Source: Collinsella sp.
GTDB taxonomy: Bacteria > Actinomycetota > Coriobacteriia > Coriobacteriales > Coriobacteriaceae
Assembly (NCBI GenBank): GCA_031296755.1
Contig: JAUMMZ010000035.1
Coordinates: forward strand, 1 to 23,936
Direction of reading: 5' to 3'
DNA: 23,936 nucleotides
In this document: in pieces, positions 8,194 to 15,958 of the stretch
Layout: the number at the start of each line of letters is the position of its first letter
Position numbering within the stretch: the first letter of the stretch is position 1
Notes under the pieces: model-generated
Database searches by the model: none
Told to the model about the DNA's origin: nothing
Seen by the model: the letters and a program-made list of their open reading frames with translations, nothing else
Program-made: the position numbers and the translations under genes

Positions 8194-8237
8194 AGGATAC
8201 CTGCTGCGCTGGAGGCAATCGTAAAGGGAACGTAAAG
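8194..8237 (-). promoter_or_regulatory. Candidate Pho-box promoter of pgeF-pstSCAB-phoU
   Basis: On the minus strand CTTTACG occurs twice with 4 bases between (8231-8237 and 8220-8226). The resulting 11-base period is the geometry of response-regulator Pho boxes in several phyla. A possible -10, TATCCT, lies at 8194-8199, and the second half-site overlaps where a -35 would sit (its sequence is a poor -35). The whole lies between the ftsZ terminator and pgeF. The repeat is seen directly; PhoB/PhoP-type control is inferred from the genes downstream. Confidence 0.4.
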
Positions 8238-8265
8238 AGATTGGAGGTTCTAGTTTACAAAGTCG

Positions 8266-8298
8266 AAATAAAAAGGGCGCGTCCATACGGACACGCCC
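8266..8298 (-). terminator. Intrinsic terminator after ftsZ
   Basis: On the minus strand GGGCGTGTCC pairs with GGACGCGCCC (one G-U pair) around a 4-base loop, followed by TTTTTATTT. It lies 27 bases after the ftsZ stop and marks the end of the dcw transcript, separating it from pgeF. Confidence 0.88.
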
Positions 8299-8324
8299 CT
8301 GTGCACAACAATGCAAAGAACGAC

Positions 8325-9479
8325 TTAGAAGCTACCGCGCTTCAGGAAGTCGGGAAGCTCGAACTGATCGTTGCCGAAGTTAGGAAGCTCGGTGCCACCG
8401 ACATTGCGGGTCGGAGCGGCCTGAGCCGGGCTCGTGGCAGGAGCGGTGCGCTGCGGCTCAGCGGAGGCAGCGGCCTTGCTCTGAGACTGCTGAGCAGCAA
8501 AGAGCTCGTCCTGACGGTTGACGTTGGAGTCGGAGAAGCCCGTAGCGATGACGGTGATACGCACCTGATCGCCCAGGGACTCGTCGACAACGGTACCGAA
8601 GATGATGTTGGCCTCGGGGTCGACGGCGTTGGCGACAACGTCGGCGGCGTCGCTGATCTCCTGGATGCCCAGGTCCTTGGAACCGGCGATGGAGAGCAGC
8701 ACGCGCGTGGCGCCATCGATGGAGCTCTCGAGCAGCGGGCTGGAGATGGCCTGCTGGGCAGCGTCGACGGCACGGGTGTCCCCAGAAGAGGTACCGATAC
8801 CCATCATGGCGGTACCGGCCTGCTTCATGATGGTCTTAACATCGGCGAAGTCCAGGTTGATGATACCGGGGACGGTGATGAGGTCGGTGATGCCCTGGGT
8901 GCCCTGGGAAAGGACGCCATCGGCAATCGCGAAGGCCTCGAGCATGGTGGTCTTCTTCTCGGCGATGTCGAGCAGCTTATCGTTAGGGATGACGATCATG
9001 GTGTCGACGCAATCGGAGAGGGTCTTAATGCCCTCCTCGGCGCTCTTCTTGCGCTTGCGGCCCTCGAAGGTGAAGGGCTTGGTCACGACGGCGACGGTCA
9101 GCGCACCGACCTCGTTCATCGCGATATCGGCAACGATGGGAGCAGCGCCGGTACCGGTGCCACCGCCCTCGCCGCAGGTGATGAACACCATGTCGGCGCC
9201 AGCGAGCGCCTCGGCAATGTCGTCGCGGGACTCATCGGCAGCCTTGCGGCCAACCTCGGGGTTGGCGCCGGCGCCCAGGCCGCGGGTAAGGTCGGTGCCG
9301 ATGTGCACCTTGATATCGGCATCAGAGATCGCGAGTGCCTGAGCATCGGTGTTGATGGCAACAAACTCGACGCCGCGGATGCCCTCTTCGATCATTCGAT
9401 TGACCGCGTTGGTACCGCCGCCGCCGACGCCGACCACCTTAATGACGGCAAGGTAGTTGTTGATCTCTGTCTCGTGCAT
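8325..9479 (-). CDS. ftsZ: Cell division GTPase FtsZ
   Basis: FtsZ polymerises into the Z ring that organises septal wall synthesis. The 384-residue product has the nucleotide-binding loop GVGGGGTNAVNRM (17-29), the tubulin signature GGGTGTGA (105-112), and the T7 catalytic loop NLDFADVK with D210 and D213. A polar Gln/Ala/Pro linker (about 320-365) ends in the conserved C-terminal peptide ELPDFLKRGSF (374-384), which should bind SepF. ATG 9479 has GGAGG 6 bases upstream; an in-frame ATG at 9509 would put that site inside the gene and is rejected. It follows ftsQ after 199 bases, the longest gap in the dcw block, and is followed by a terminator. Confidence 0.98.
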   Translation of the reverse strand: MHETEINNYLAVIKVVGVGGGGTNAVNRMIEEGIRGVEFVAINTDAQALAISDADIKVHIGTDLTRGLGAGANPEVGRKAADESRDDIAEALAGADMVFITCGEGGGTGTGAAPIVADIAMNEVGALTVAVVTKPFTFEGRKRKKSAEEGIKTLSDCVDTMIVIPNDKLLDIAEKKTTMLEAFAIADGVLSQGTQGITDLITVPGIINLDFADVKTIMKQAGTAMMGIGTSSGDTRAVDAAQQAISSPLLESSIDGATRVLLSIAGSKDLGIQEISDAADVVANAVDPEANIIFGTVVDESLGDQVRITVIATGFSDSNVNRQDELFAAQQSQSKAAASAEPQRTAPATSPAQAAPTRNVGGTELPNFGNDQFELPDFLKRGSF

Positions 9480-9678
9480 GTCGGTCCTCCGAACAAAGGT
9501 TATAGCCATAGCATGGGTCGACCCCTGCGCACATTAACCTTCAGGTTGAAAGTAAATGCAAAGGTAAACCGTATTATGGTTGCACATTATGAACGTATCA
9601 GTCAAATAATTGACCGTGAAAACCAAACAAACCAGATAAACGGCGTGGTATGGCCCCTCAACAAAGCATCAACCAGCG
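9480..9678 (-). promoter_or_regulatory. ftsZ upstream region with possible promoter and short dyads
   Basis: This AT-richer region separates ftsQ from ftsZ and shows no terminator for ftsQ. It contains GTCAA-N4-TTGAC (9601-9614), AACCT-N2-AGGTT (9536-9547) and the palindrome GGGTCGACCC (9515-9524). A weak promoter candidate on the minus strand is TTGCAT (9556-9561), 17 bases, GTTAAT (9533-9538), whose -10 overlaps the second dyad. A dedicated ftsZ promoter here would fit other actinobacteria, but no candidate is strong. Confidence 0.35.
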
Positions 9679-10935
9679 CTACGAGGTCGGAGCGTTCCTA
9701 AATGTATAGTTACCCGGAGAGCGCACATTGATATACGTTACGCCCTCTACCTGCGAAAGCAGCTTGGTGACTACGCGCTCCTTCTTGACGATATCGTTCG
9801 AATCGCCCAGCGACACCTCAATGCCGTTATTGAGGTTTGCCGAGATGGCTTCGACCGAAGGCGTGGAAATATCCTTGACTTGTCCCAAGAACTCGCTCGA
9901 AAAACCACGCACATAATCCAAGCCAGCCTTAACGGCCTTGGAGCTCACTGCCTGGCCGGAAACCGGAGCGACATCCGCCGAGACATCAGTCAACAACACC
10001 GCGCCATAGTGCTTAGCGAGCGCCAGCGCGGCATCGATTCCGGTCAAGGTATTTGAGCCCTGCCCTGTCGTGATGACGTTGCCTTGGTCGTCCACTTCGA
10101 CCGACGTCGACAGTGGGGCGATCCAGGTGTCATCATCCCCGATGGCCCAGGCAAGGTCATCGGAACTGATATAGGCAATTGCGATGACCTTGCGCTCCAT
10201 CGGCGTAATGATGAGCGTATGCGGGAACTGACGCTGGACATCCACGCCCGAGACCCACGGATTCTGCTTGAGGTCCTCGGTAATCTGGTCGGGATCGACG
10301 TTAAAAAGCGACGTTCCCTCGGGCAAATCGATCAGCTGGATAGCATCGTGCTTCGTCACATGCTCGCTGCCTTGAATCTGAATATCAGTGGCGGTAAACA
10401 ATCCAGAGTTGATCACCACGATGGCAACGACGACGAGCACGGCCAAGGCGGCCAGAACGCCGCCCACGATTTTGCCTTTGCCTGCAACGACAGAAGCGGC
10501 GTCTGATGTTTTATTTACCATCGCCCCAAGTGAAGACAACGGGTTGACGCTTTTTTTACCCGAAGGCTTCTTGGCGGTAGCCGGCACCGATGTCAGCGAG
10601 CGCGGTTTCGATGCGCCCAGCGTGCGACCTGGACGCGGCGCTTTAGTTCCCGTCGAGGGCTTAGGAGTTGCCATGGGACGGGCGGGTTTGGCGCCCATAA
10701 CAGGCTTTGACGTCACCGAGGGACGCGAGGACTTTTTTGCGGCCGGACGATTACCGAGCTGCGAGCCGACAACCGGACGACTGGTCTGTCGAGCATGCCC
10801 GACAGACTTAGAGTGCGCGACGGTATTGCGTTGAGGTTTGGCAGGCGCGCCGGAACGCCCTCCGGCGCGGCGGAAGGTGGGTTTCGATGCTCTAGAAGCC
10901 GAGGAATTTAACTTCCGGTCTGAGCTCGATGCCAT
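9679..10935 (-). CDS. ftsQ: Cell division protein FtsQ/DivIB
   Basis: FtsQ is a bitopic divisome protein that, with FtsL and partners, controls FtsW-FtsI. The 418-residue product has an unusually long cytoplasmic tail (1-150) rich in Lys, Arg, Pro, Ser and Thr with repeated KP, RP and SKP words. One membrane helix follows (about 155-177). The POTRA domain (about 181-250) begins DIQIQGSEHVTKHDAI and includes NPWVSGVDVQRQFPHTL. The beta domain follows and ends in VEGVTYINVRSPGNYTF. The gene starts inside the end of murB (44-base overlap) with a GAGGGAGG ribosome binding site. It is longer than typical FtsQ (about 280 residues) almost entirely because of the tail. Confidence 0.94.
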   Translation of the reverse strand: MASSSDRKLNSSASRASKPTFRRAGGRSGAPAKPQRNTVAHSKSVGHARQTSRPVVGSQLGNRPAAKKSSRPSVTSKPVMGAKPARPMATPKPSTGTKAPRPGRTLGASKPRSLTSVPATAKKPSGKKSVNPLSSLGAMVNKTSDAASVVAGKGKIVGGVLAALAVLVVVAIVVINSGLFTATDIQIQGSEHVTKHDAIQLIDLPEGTSLFNVDPDQITEDLKQNPWVSGVDVQRQFPHTLIITPMERKVIAIAYISSDDLAWAIGDDDTWIAPLSTSVEVDDQGNVITTGQGSNTLTGIDAALALAKHYGAVLLTDVSADVAPVSGQAVSSKAVKAGLDYVRGFSSEFLGQVKDISTPSVEAISANLNNGIEVSLGDSNDIVKKERVVTKLLSQVEGVTYINVRSPGNYTFRNAPTS

Positions 10936-11803
10936 ACGCCTCCCTCACCTTTCCGTGCACATGTCTGATAACCGCGGCAACGTCATCGGCCGAGGCAGTT
11001 CCGTTATTAACGATAAAATTAGCGTGAACGGGCGAAACTTCCGCGCCGCCAATCGAAAAACCCTTTAATCCACAATCCTCGATAAGCTTGCCCACACTCG
11101 CATCCTGCGGGTTGCGAAAGACCGACCCGCAGGATGCGCGACCCATGGGCTGCGTACGCTTGCGCCTCGTCAGGTACCGCTCCATGCGCTCGCGAATGTC
11201 GGCCTTGGGCGCCGGTTTAAGCTTGAGCACGCACTCGAGGATGATCTCATTGCGGGGAAGGCTACATTCGCGGTAGCCCCAAGTGATCTCGGACCCCGCA
11301 TAATGCTTGATACCGGATGCCGGGTCAAACGTTACGACATCCTCAACCAGCGAGCCAATCCACTCGGTCCGTGTGCCTGCATTCATAGATATCGCACCGC
11401 CGACCGAACCAGGAATGCCAACGGCAAACTCAAGGCCCGAGAGGCTACGCGACAGGGCATCGTTGACCAGGCGCGCAAACATCACGCCCGCACCGACCGT
11501 CAGCGTACAACCGTCATCGGCAACAACCGTGCGCTGAAACTCACGTCCGAGCGAAATGACGGCACCGCGATAACCGCCATCGGCAACCAGCAGATTGGAG
11601 CCCTTGCCGATGATGACCCACGGCACCTGCTCGCGATCGAGCACCGCCACGGCGCGGCGAAGGGCATGATAGCTATGGCACGTCACAAAGAGGTCGGCCT
11701 TGCCGCCGATACGATAGCTCGTATGACGCGCAAGGCGCTCGTCCTCGATCACATCCGTGTCGATCATGCCCGAGAGCGCCATGACGGCGTTAAACAGACC
11801 CAT
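10892..11803 (-). CDS. murB: UDP-N-acetylenolpyruvoylglucosamine reductase MurB
   Basis: MurB is the FAD/NADPH enzyme that reduces UDP-GlcNAc-enolpyruvate to UDP-MurNAc in the cytoplasm. The 303-residue product shows the FAD-binding segments SYRIGGKADLF, GKGSNLLVADGG and AVGIPGSVGGAISMNAG. It also shows the catalytic region SCGSVFRNP (catalytic Ser) and the C-terminal VSPVHANFIVN. It begins 5 bases after the murC stop. No clear ribosome binding site precedes ATG 11803, so translation probably depends on murC; later in-frame ATGs at 11782 and 11767 are possible but equally unsupported. Its 3' end overlaps ftsQ, an order typical of Gram-positive clusters. Confidence 0.96.
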   Translation of the reverse strand: MGLFNAVMALSGMIDTDVIEDERLARHTSYRIGGKADLFVTCHSYHALRRAVAVLDREQVPWVIIGKGSNLLVADGGYRGAVISLGREFQRTVVADDGCTLTVGAGVMFARLVNDALSRSLSGLEFAVGIPGSVGGAISMNAGTRTEWIGSLVEDVVTFDPASGIKHYAGSEITWGYRECSLPRNEIILECVLKLKPAPKADIRERMERYLTRRKRTQPMGRASCGSVFRNPQDASVGKLIEDCGLKGFSIGGAEVSPVHANFIVNNGTASADDVAAVIRHVHGKVREAYGIELRPEVKFLGF

Positions 11804-11808
11804 TAGAC

Positions 11809-13227
11809 TTAAGCGTCTTTCTTGGCAGTCAGATACTCAATGAACTCGGGACCGACGGTCGTAACGTCACCGGCACCCATAGTGAGCAGCAGGTCGCCCT
11901 CGCCCACCATCTGCTCGAGCTCCTGATTGAGCTCAAGACGGCTGGAGCAGTACACGACCTCCTTGCCAGGATGCTTGGCGCGCACGGTATCGGCGAGCAT
12001 CTTAGAGGTGACACCCGGAATGGGCATCTCGCCAGCCGAGAACACATCAATCAGCAGCAGTTTATCGGCATTGGCAAATGCATCGGCAAAGTCGTCGCAC
12101 AGGGCCTGCAGGCGCGAATAGCGGTGCGGCTGGAACACGACGTCGACGTGCTTGTAGCCCAGCGACGAAGCAGCAGCAAGCGTCGCCTTGATCTCGGTGG
12201 GGTGATGGCCGTAATCATCGACCACGGTGATGCCATCGATATCGCCCACGTGGGTAAAGCGACGGCGGACGCCCTCAAAGCTCGAGAGCGCCTTGGCGGC
12301 GGCGTCGATGTCAAGGCCCAGGACATGGGCGACGGTGAGCACCGCCGTGGCGTTGAGCATGTTGTGGCGACCGGGATTGCTCTTGATCTCCACAGCGTGC
12401 TCAGTGCCGTCCTCAAAGCGAACGATAAAATCGCTCTGGATGCCCTTGACATCCGGGTGCATGCAGACGATGTCGTTGCTCTCGGCAAAGCCGTAGGAAA
12501 GCACGTGACGACCCGTCGACTTGGCGAGCTCGACCAGATGCGGGTCCTCACCGCAGACGATGACGGTGCCGTCCTCGCCCACCAGGCTCATGAATTTGGC
12601 GAAAGTTGCCTCGATCTCCTCGATACCCGAGTAGTGATCGAGGTGGTCGGCCTCGACGTTGGTCACGATGACCACGTTGGGGTTCAGGAACAGGAAGGAG
12701 CTGTCGGACTCGTCGGCCTCGGCGACAAAGTAGTCGCCCGAGCCGTTCTTGCCGTTCGTGTCATAGCCCTCGACGATGCCACCGATCAAGAAGCTCGGAT
12801 CCAGACCCATGCGGTCGAGCATGGTGGCGCACATCGAAGACGTGGTGGTCTTGCCATGCGTGCCGGCAACAGCGACGGTGGTGTAGCCGTGGCCCAAAGC
12901 AGAGAGCATCTTGGCACGGGGCCACACGGGAATACCAAGCTCGCGAGCGCGCACGAGTTCAGGGTTGGACTCCGGAATAGCGGTGGAGACAACAACCACG
13001 TCGGGCTTGACCTCGTCGATCGTGGCGGCCTCATGGCCCACATGTACCTTCACACCAGCGCGGGTAAGCTGGCGGATATAGCGTGACGTCTTAAGGTCGG
13101 AGCCGGTAACGGCATAACCGCGCTCGTGCAGAACGAGGGCGATGCCGCTCATGCCGGCGCCGCCGATACCGATAAAGTGGGCGCTCTTAAACTCGGGTGC
13201 GGAGGTTGCAGTCTGGGAATCAGCCAT
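11809..13227 (-). CDS. murC: UDP-N-acetylmuramate--L-alanine ligase MurC
   Basis: MurC adds the first stem-peptide residue, usually L-Ala, to UDP-MurNAc using ATP. The 472-residue product has the N-terminal Rossmann motif HFIGIGGAGMSG (17-28) and the ATP loop GTHGKTTT (122-129). It also has the Mur motif EADESDSS (170-177), NPGRHNMLNA (284-293) and DDYGHHP (337-343). I chose ATG 13227, with AAGGAG 11 bases upstream; an in-frame GTG at 13254 comes before that site. It lies 97 bases after murG, one of the few real gaps in the cluster, and directly precedes murB. Confidence 0.97.
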   Translation of the reverse strand: MADSQTATSAPEFKSAHFIGIGGAGMSGIALVLHERGYAVTGSDLKTSRYIRQLTRAGVKVHVGHEAATIDEVKPDVVVVSTAIPESNPELVRARELGIPVWPRAKMLSALGHGYTTVAVAGTHGKTTTSSMCATMLDRMGLDPSFLIGGIVEGYDTNGKNGSGDYFVAEADESDSSFLFLNPNVVIVTNVEADHLDHYSGIEEIEATFAKFMSLVGEDGTVIVCGEDPHLVELAKSTGRHVLSYGFAESNDIVCMHPDVKGIQSDFIVRFEDGTEHAVEIKSNPGRHNMLNATAVLTVAHVLGLDIDAAAKALSSFEGVRRRFTHVGDIDGITVVDDYGHHPTEIKATLAAASSLGYKHVDVVFQPHRYSRLQALCDDFADAFANADKLLLIDVFSAGEMPIPGVTSKMLADTVRAKHPGKEVVYCSSRLELNQELEQMVGEGDLLLTMGAGDVTTVGPEFIEYLTAKKDA

Positions 13228-13324
13228 GTGCTCGTGTACTCCTTGCGTAAACACTGCCTGTAACCCGTTAACTGTACCGCACCTACCGCATCAGCGCGAG
13301 GGCGACCGACGATATCCCGTCTAA

Positions 13325-14440
13325 CTAACGCAAACCCTCTACCGCATCCGCCAGAAGAGCGGCGGCCCTATCCTGAGCCAGACCACGCGCCGCCTGACGC
13401 ATGGCGTCGCGCGCCGCCGCGTCATCGACCAGGTGCAGCAGTTCATCGGCAAAGGCAGAACCGTCGATATCGGCATCGGCGCAGAGCACGCCGGCCCCGG
13501 CGTCGACCAGATAACGGGCATTGGTGGTTTGGTGATCGGCCGTGGCGTGCGGGTACGGCACGAGCACCGAAGGCACGGCGAGTGCAGCGATCTCGGCCAC
13601 GCTCGATGCGCCCGAACGCGAGAGCACCAAATCGGCAGCAGCCAGCATATCGCCCATGTTGTCGATGTAAGGCTGGACGCGGTAACACTTCGCCTCCTCG
13701 GGCGTCAGCGCCAAAGCGCGCTCGGTCTCCTCAAAGCCGTCGGCACCCGTCGAATGCAACACATAGAGGTTCTTGCGCGAAAGCAGCTCGTTTTTGAGCG
13801 AAACCACGCGCTCATTGAGGTGCTGGGCGCCAAGTGAACCGCCAAAGACGAGCAGCAGCGTAGCGTCCTCGGGAACGCCAAGTGCCTTGCGGCCGCGAGC
13901 GCGATCGCCCTCGATCACCGAGCGACGTACGGGGTTGCCGGTCATGAGCACGTGGCCAGGGTCACCTTCGCGCTCAAAGACCGAACGCGCTGCCGGCACC
14001 GAGATGCACACGCGGGCGGCGTGGGAGTTCATCATCTTGTTGGCCAGGCCCGGAACAGAGTTCTGCTCATGCAGCAGATACGGAACGCCCGCGCCCTTGC
14101 ACCACCCCAGCAGCGGAACCTCGACATAGGCACCAAAACCAATGGCGGCATCGGGCTTGCCGACCTTTGAGAAATGACTGGCGAGCGCACGTTTGGCCTT
14201 GTTGACACGCCACAGCGAGGTCAGCGCCGTCCAAGGACGGGAGCGGTCGAAGCCCGTGACCGTAATGGGCACAAAATCAAACCCAGCCTCGGGGACCAGA
14301 CGACCCTCGAGCTTGCGCGACTGGCCCACGAACACAACGTGGTGGCCACGGTCACGCAGTTCTTCGGCCAAGGCGAGCGCGGGGTTGATGTGTCCTGCCG
14401 TGCCGCCGGCTGCAATAGCAACGGTCATTTTATCGGTCAT
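13325..14440 (-). CDS. murG: Lipid II-forming glycosyltransferase MurG
   Basis: MurG transfers GlcNAc from UDP-GlcNAc to lipid I on the inner membrane face. The 371-residue product is a two-domain GT-B fold. It has the glycine-rich loop GGTAGH (12-17), HEQNSVPG (124-131), the second-domain loop GGSLGAQ (200-206), and the donor-site segments SRSGASSVAE (274-283) and VPYPHATADHQ (294-304). The start is ATG 14440, with AGGG 6 to 7 bases upstream; the in-frame GTG at 14458 is less well supported. The gene overlaps the ftsW stop by 11 bases (ATGACCGATAA), pointing to translational coupling. Confidence 0.97.
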   Translation of the reverse strand: MTDKMTVAIAAGGTAGHINPALALAEELRDRGHHVVFVGQSRKLEGRLVPEAGFDFVPITVTGFDRSRPWTALTSLWRVNKAKRALASHFSKVGKPDAAIGFGAYVEVPLLGWCKGAGVPYLLHEQNSVPGLANKMMNSHAARVCISVPAARSVFEREGDPGHVLMTGNPVRRSVIEGDRARGRKALGVPEDATLLLVFGGSLGAQHLNERVVSLKNELLSRKNLYVLHSTGADGFEETERALALTPEEAKCYRVQPYIDNMGDMLAAADLVLSRSGASSVAEIAALAVPSVLVPYPHATADHQTTNARYLVDAGAGVLCADADIDGSAFADELLHLVDDAAARDAMRQAARGLAQDRAAALLADAVEGLR

Positions 14441-15950
14441 GGTAGTCCCTTCGTACACGCGGTCCCTGGTCGTCGGTACGCAGACGCGCCGACGGGTCCG
14501 AGTTCAAATCGATTCGATTATATCCGCCGCCCGCGTTGCGAGGGCTGGGGCGCTGCGGACGACCTTGCGGAGCCATTCGCGGGCGTGGACGAGCTGCCGG
14601 CTCGGATGCAGAACCATCCAGAACGGTAAAGCCGCTACGCGAAGGTCGTTCACCGCGCACATGGGCTACGCCGGCGGTGCTCTCGTCCATAACGGCAAAG
14701 CTCTCACGGCGGCGGTCATACTCATCGCGGCGGGCGCTCTCGTACGAAACGCGCAGGATCAACCCGGCAAGCATAAGCGACACAATAATCGACGAACCGC
14801 CGTAGCTAATAAACGGCAACGGTTTGCCCGTCATGGGAAACACGTTGAGGATGCCCAGCGCGTTAATCAAAAACTGCACTGCGAGAATGACCGCGGAGCC
14901 AGACGCCATAAGCGCGCCCCGGCGATCGGTCGCCTGCTCGGCAATGCGAAACGCCGAGTAGATCAGCATCGCAAACACCAAGAAGAACAGCACGGTTCCG
15001 ACAAAACCGACTTCCTCGCCAATGATGGCCAGGATGTAGTCATTGTGCGCCTCGGGCAGATACGAGTACTTCATGGTTGAGTTGCCGATGCCACGGCCGA
15101 ACAGACCGCCCGAGGCAAAGGCCATGATGGCAAGCGTGGCCTGATAGCCGTCACCATACTCGTCGGCCCAAGGGTTCAAGGCAACCTGAATACGCACCAT
15201 ACGGTACGGCTCTGCGACAAGCGCAATCACGATCACGAGAATGCCGAAGATTAGCACGCCGATGATAAATCTGGGGTCGAGACCCGCAAACAACGCCATG
15301 CACATGAGGGTCAACAGGATGATCAGGACAGTACCGAAATCGGGCTGGATAAAGATCAGAAAGAGCGAAATGCCCAGGTAGATGCCCATCTTGCGAAGGA
15401 ATTCGTTGATGTTGCCACCGGGCGAAAAGAAGCGATCAAGCATGATGGCCGAATACGCAATGGCAAATGGCTTTAAAAACTCGGAAGGCTGGAACTGAAT
15501 ACCGGCGATGTTAAGCCAGCGCGTGGCGCCACGGCTGCCGCTGCCCACCAAGAACACCAGAAGCAGTAGCCCTATCATGCCGATAAGGAAGATCCTGAGC
15601 ACATCCTCCCCAAACCAGCTGTCCGGCAAAACGCGCACGATGGCAATCAGCGCCAGAACACCGACCACGGCAAACGCGGCCTGTCGACCCAGAAAAAACG
15701 TCGCCGAGCCATTCTCGTGCAGCGCCTCGACCGAAGACGCCGAGTACACCATCAGCAGGCCAAAGCATACCAAGGTAAACAAGCAGGCCATGAATATCAA
15801 ACGGGGGCGCATGATACGGGCGGGAACGCCGGCAATATAGCGTTCGCTAAACGACTGCCCGCCGCGGCTGGAACGCGGTGTGATACGACGTGAGGAAGCA
15901 CGGTCCGAGTCGGGCCTCCTCATACCTTGTCGGGGGCTCTCCTCTCTCAC
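14430..15950 (-). CDS. ftsW: Septal peptidoglycan polymerase FtsW (SEDS family)
   Basis: FtsW polymerises lipid II into glycan strands at the septum in partnership with FtsI. The 506-residue product has a basic 45-residue N-terminus and about ten membrane helices between 48 and 403. Family motifs include PSEFLKPFAIA (155-165), QPDFGT (202-207), PEAHNDYILAIIGEEVG (299-315, with the likely catalytic aspartate D304) and GKPLPFISYGGSS (375-387). The last 100 residues form an Arg/Pro-rich, probably disordered cytoplasmic tail. The start codon is GTG 15950 with AGGGG 5 bases upstream; an ATG at 15923 lacks a well-spaced site. It lies 8 bases after murD and overlaps murG. FtsW rather than RodA is inferred from the dcw context. 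Confidence 0.95.
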   Translation of the reverse strand: MREESPRQGMRRPDSDRASSRRITPRSSRGGQSFSERYIAGVPARIMRPRLIFMACLFTLVCFGLLMVYSASSVEALHENGSATFFLGRQAAFAVVGVLALIAIVRVLPDSWFGEDVLRIFLIGMIGLLLLVFLVGSGSRGATRWLNIAGIQFQPSEFLKPFAIAYSAIMLDRFFSPGGNINEFLRKMGIYLGISLFLIFIQPDFGTVLIILLTLMCMALFAGLDPRFIIGVLIFGILVIVIALVAEPYRMVRIQVALNPWADEYGDGYQATLAIMAFASGGLFGRGIGNSTMKYSYLPEAHNDYILAIIGEEVGFVGTVLFFLVFAMLIYSAFRIAEQATDRRGALMASGSAVILAVQFLINALGILNVFPMTGKPLPFISYGGSSIIVSLMLAGLILRVSYESARRDEYDRRRESFAVMDESTAGVAHVRGERPSRSGFTVLDGSASEPAARPRPRMAPQGRPQRPSPRNAGGGYNRIDLNSDPSARLRTDDQGPRVRRDYHDR

Positions 15951-15958
15951 CGCAACCC

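Noticed and set aside
9580..9610. TTGACT followed by CATAAT upstream of ftsZ as a promoter
   Set aside because: The hexamers are 8 or 21 bases apart depending on which CATAAT is used, outside the working range of 16 to 18.
8325..10935. Absence of ftsA between ftsQ and ftsZ as a notable loss
   Set aside because: Actinobacteria normally lack ftsA and use SepF, which is present in this window.
13228..13324. Possible promoter in the murG-murC gap
   Set aside because: A TACAGT and the palindrome GTTAAC are present but no -35-like hexamer lies at a suitable distance.
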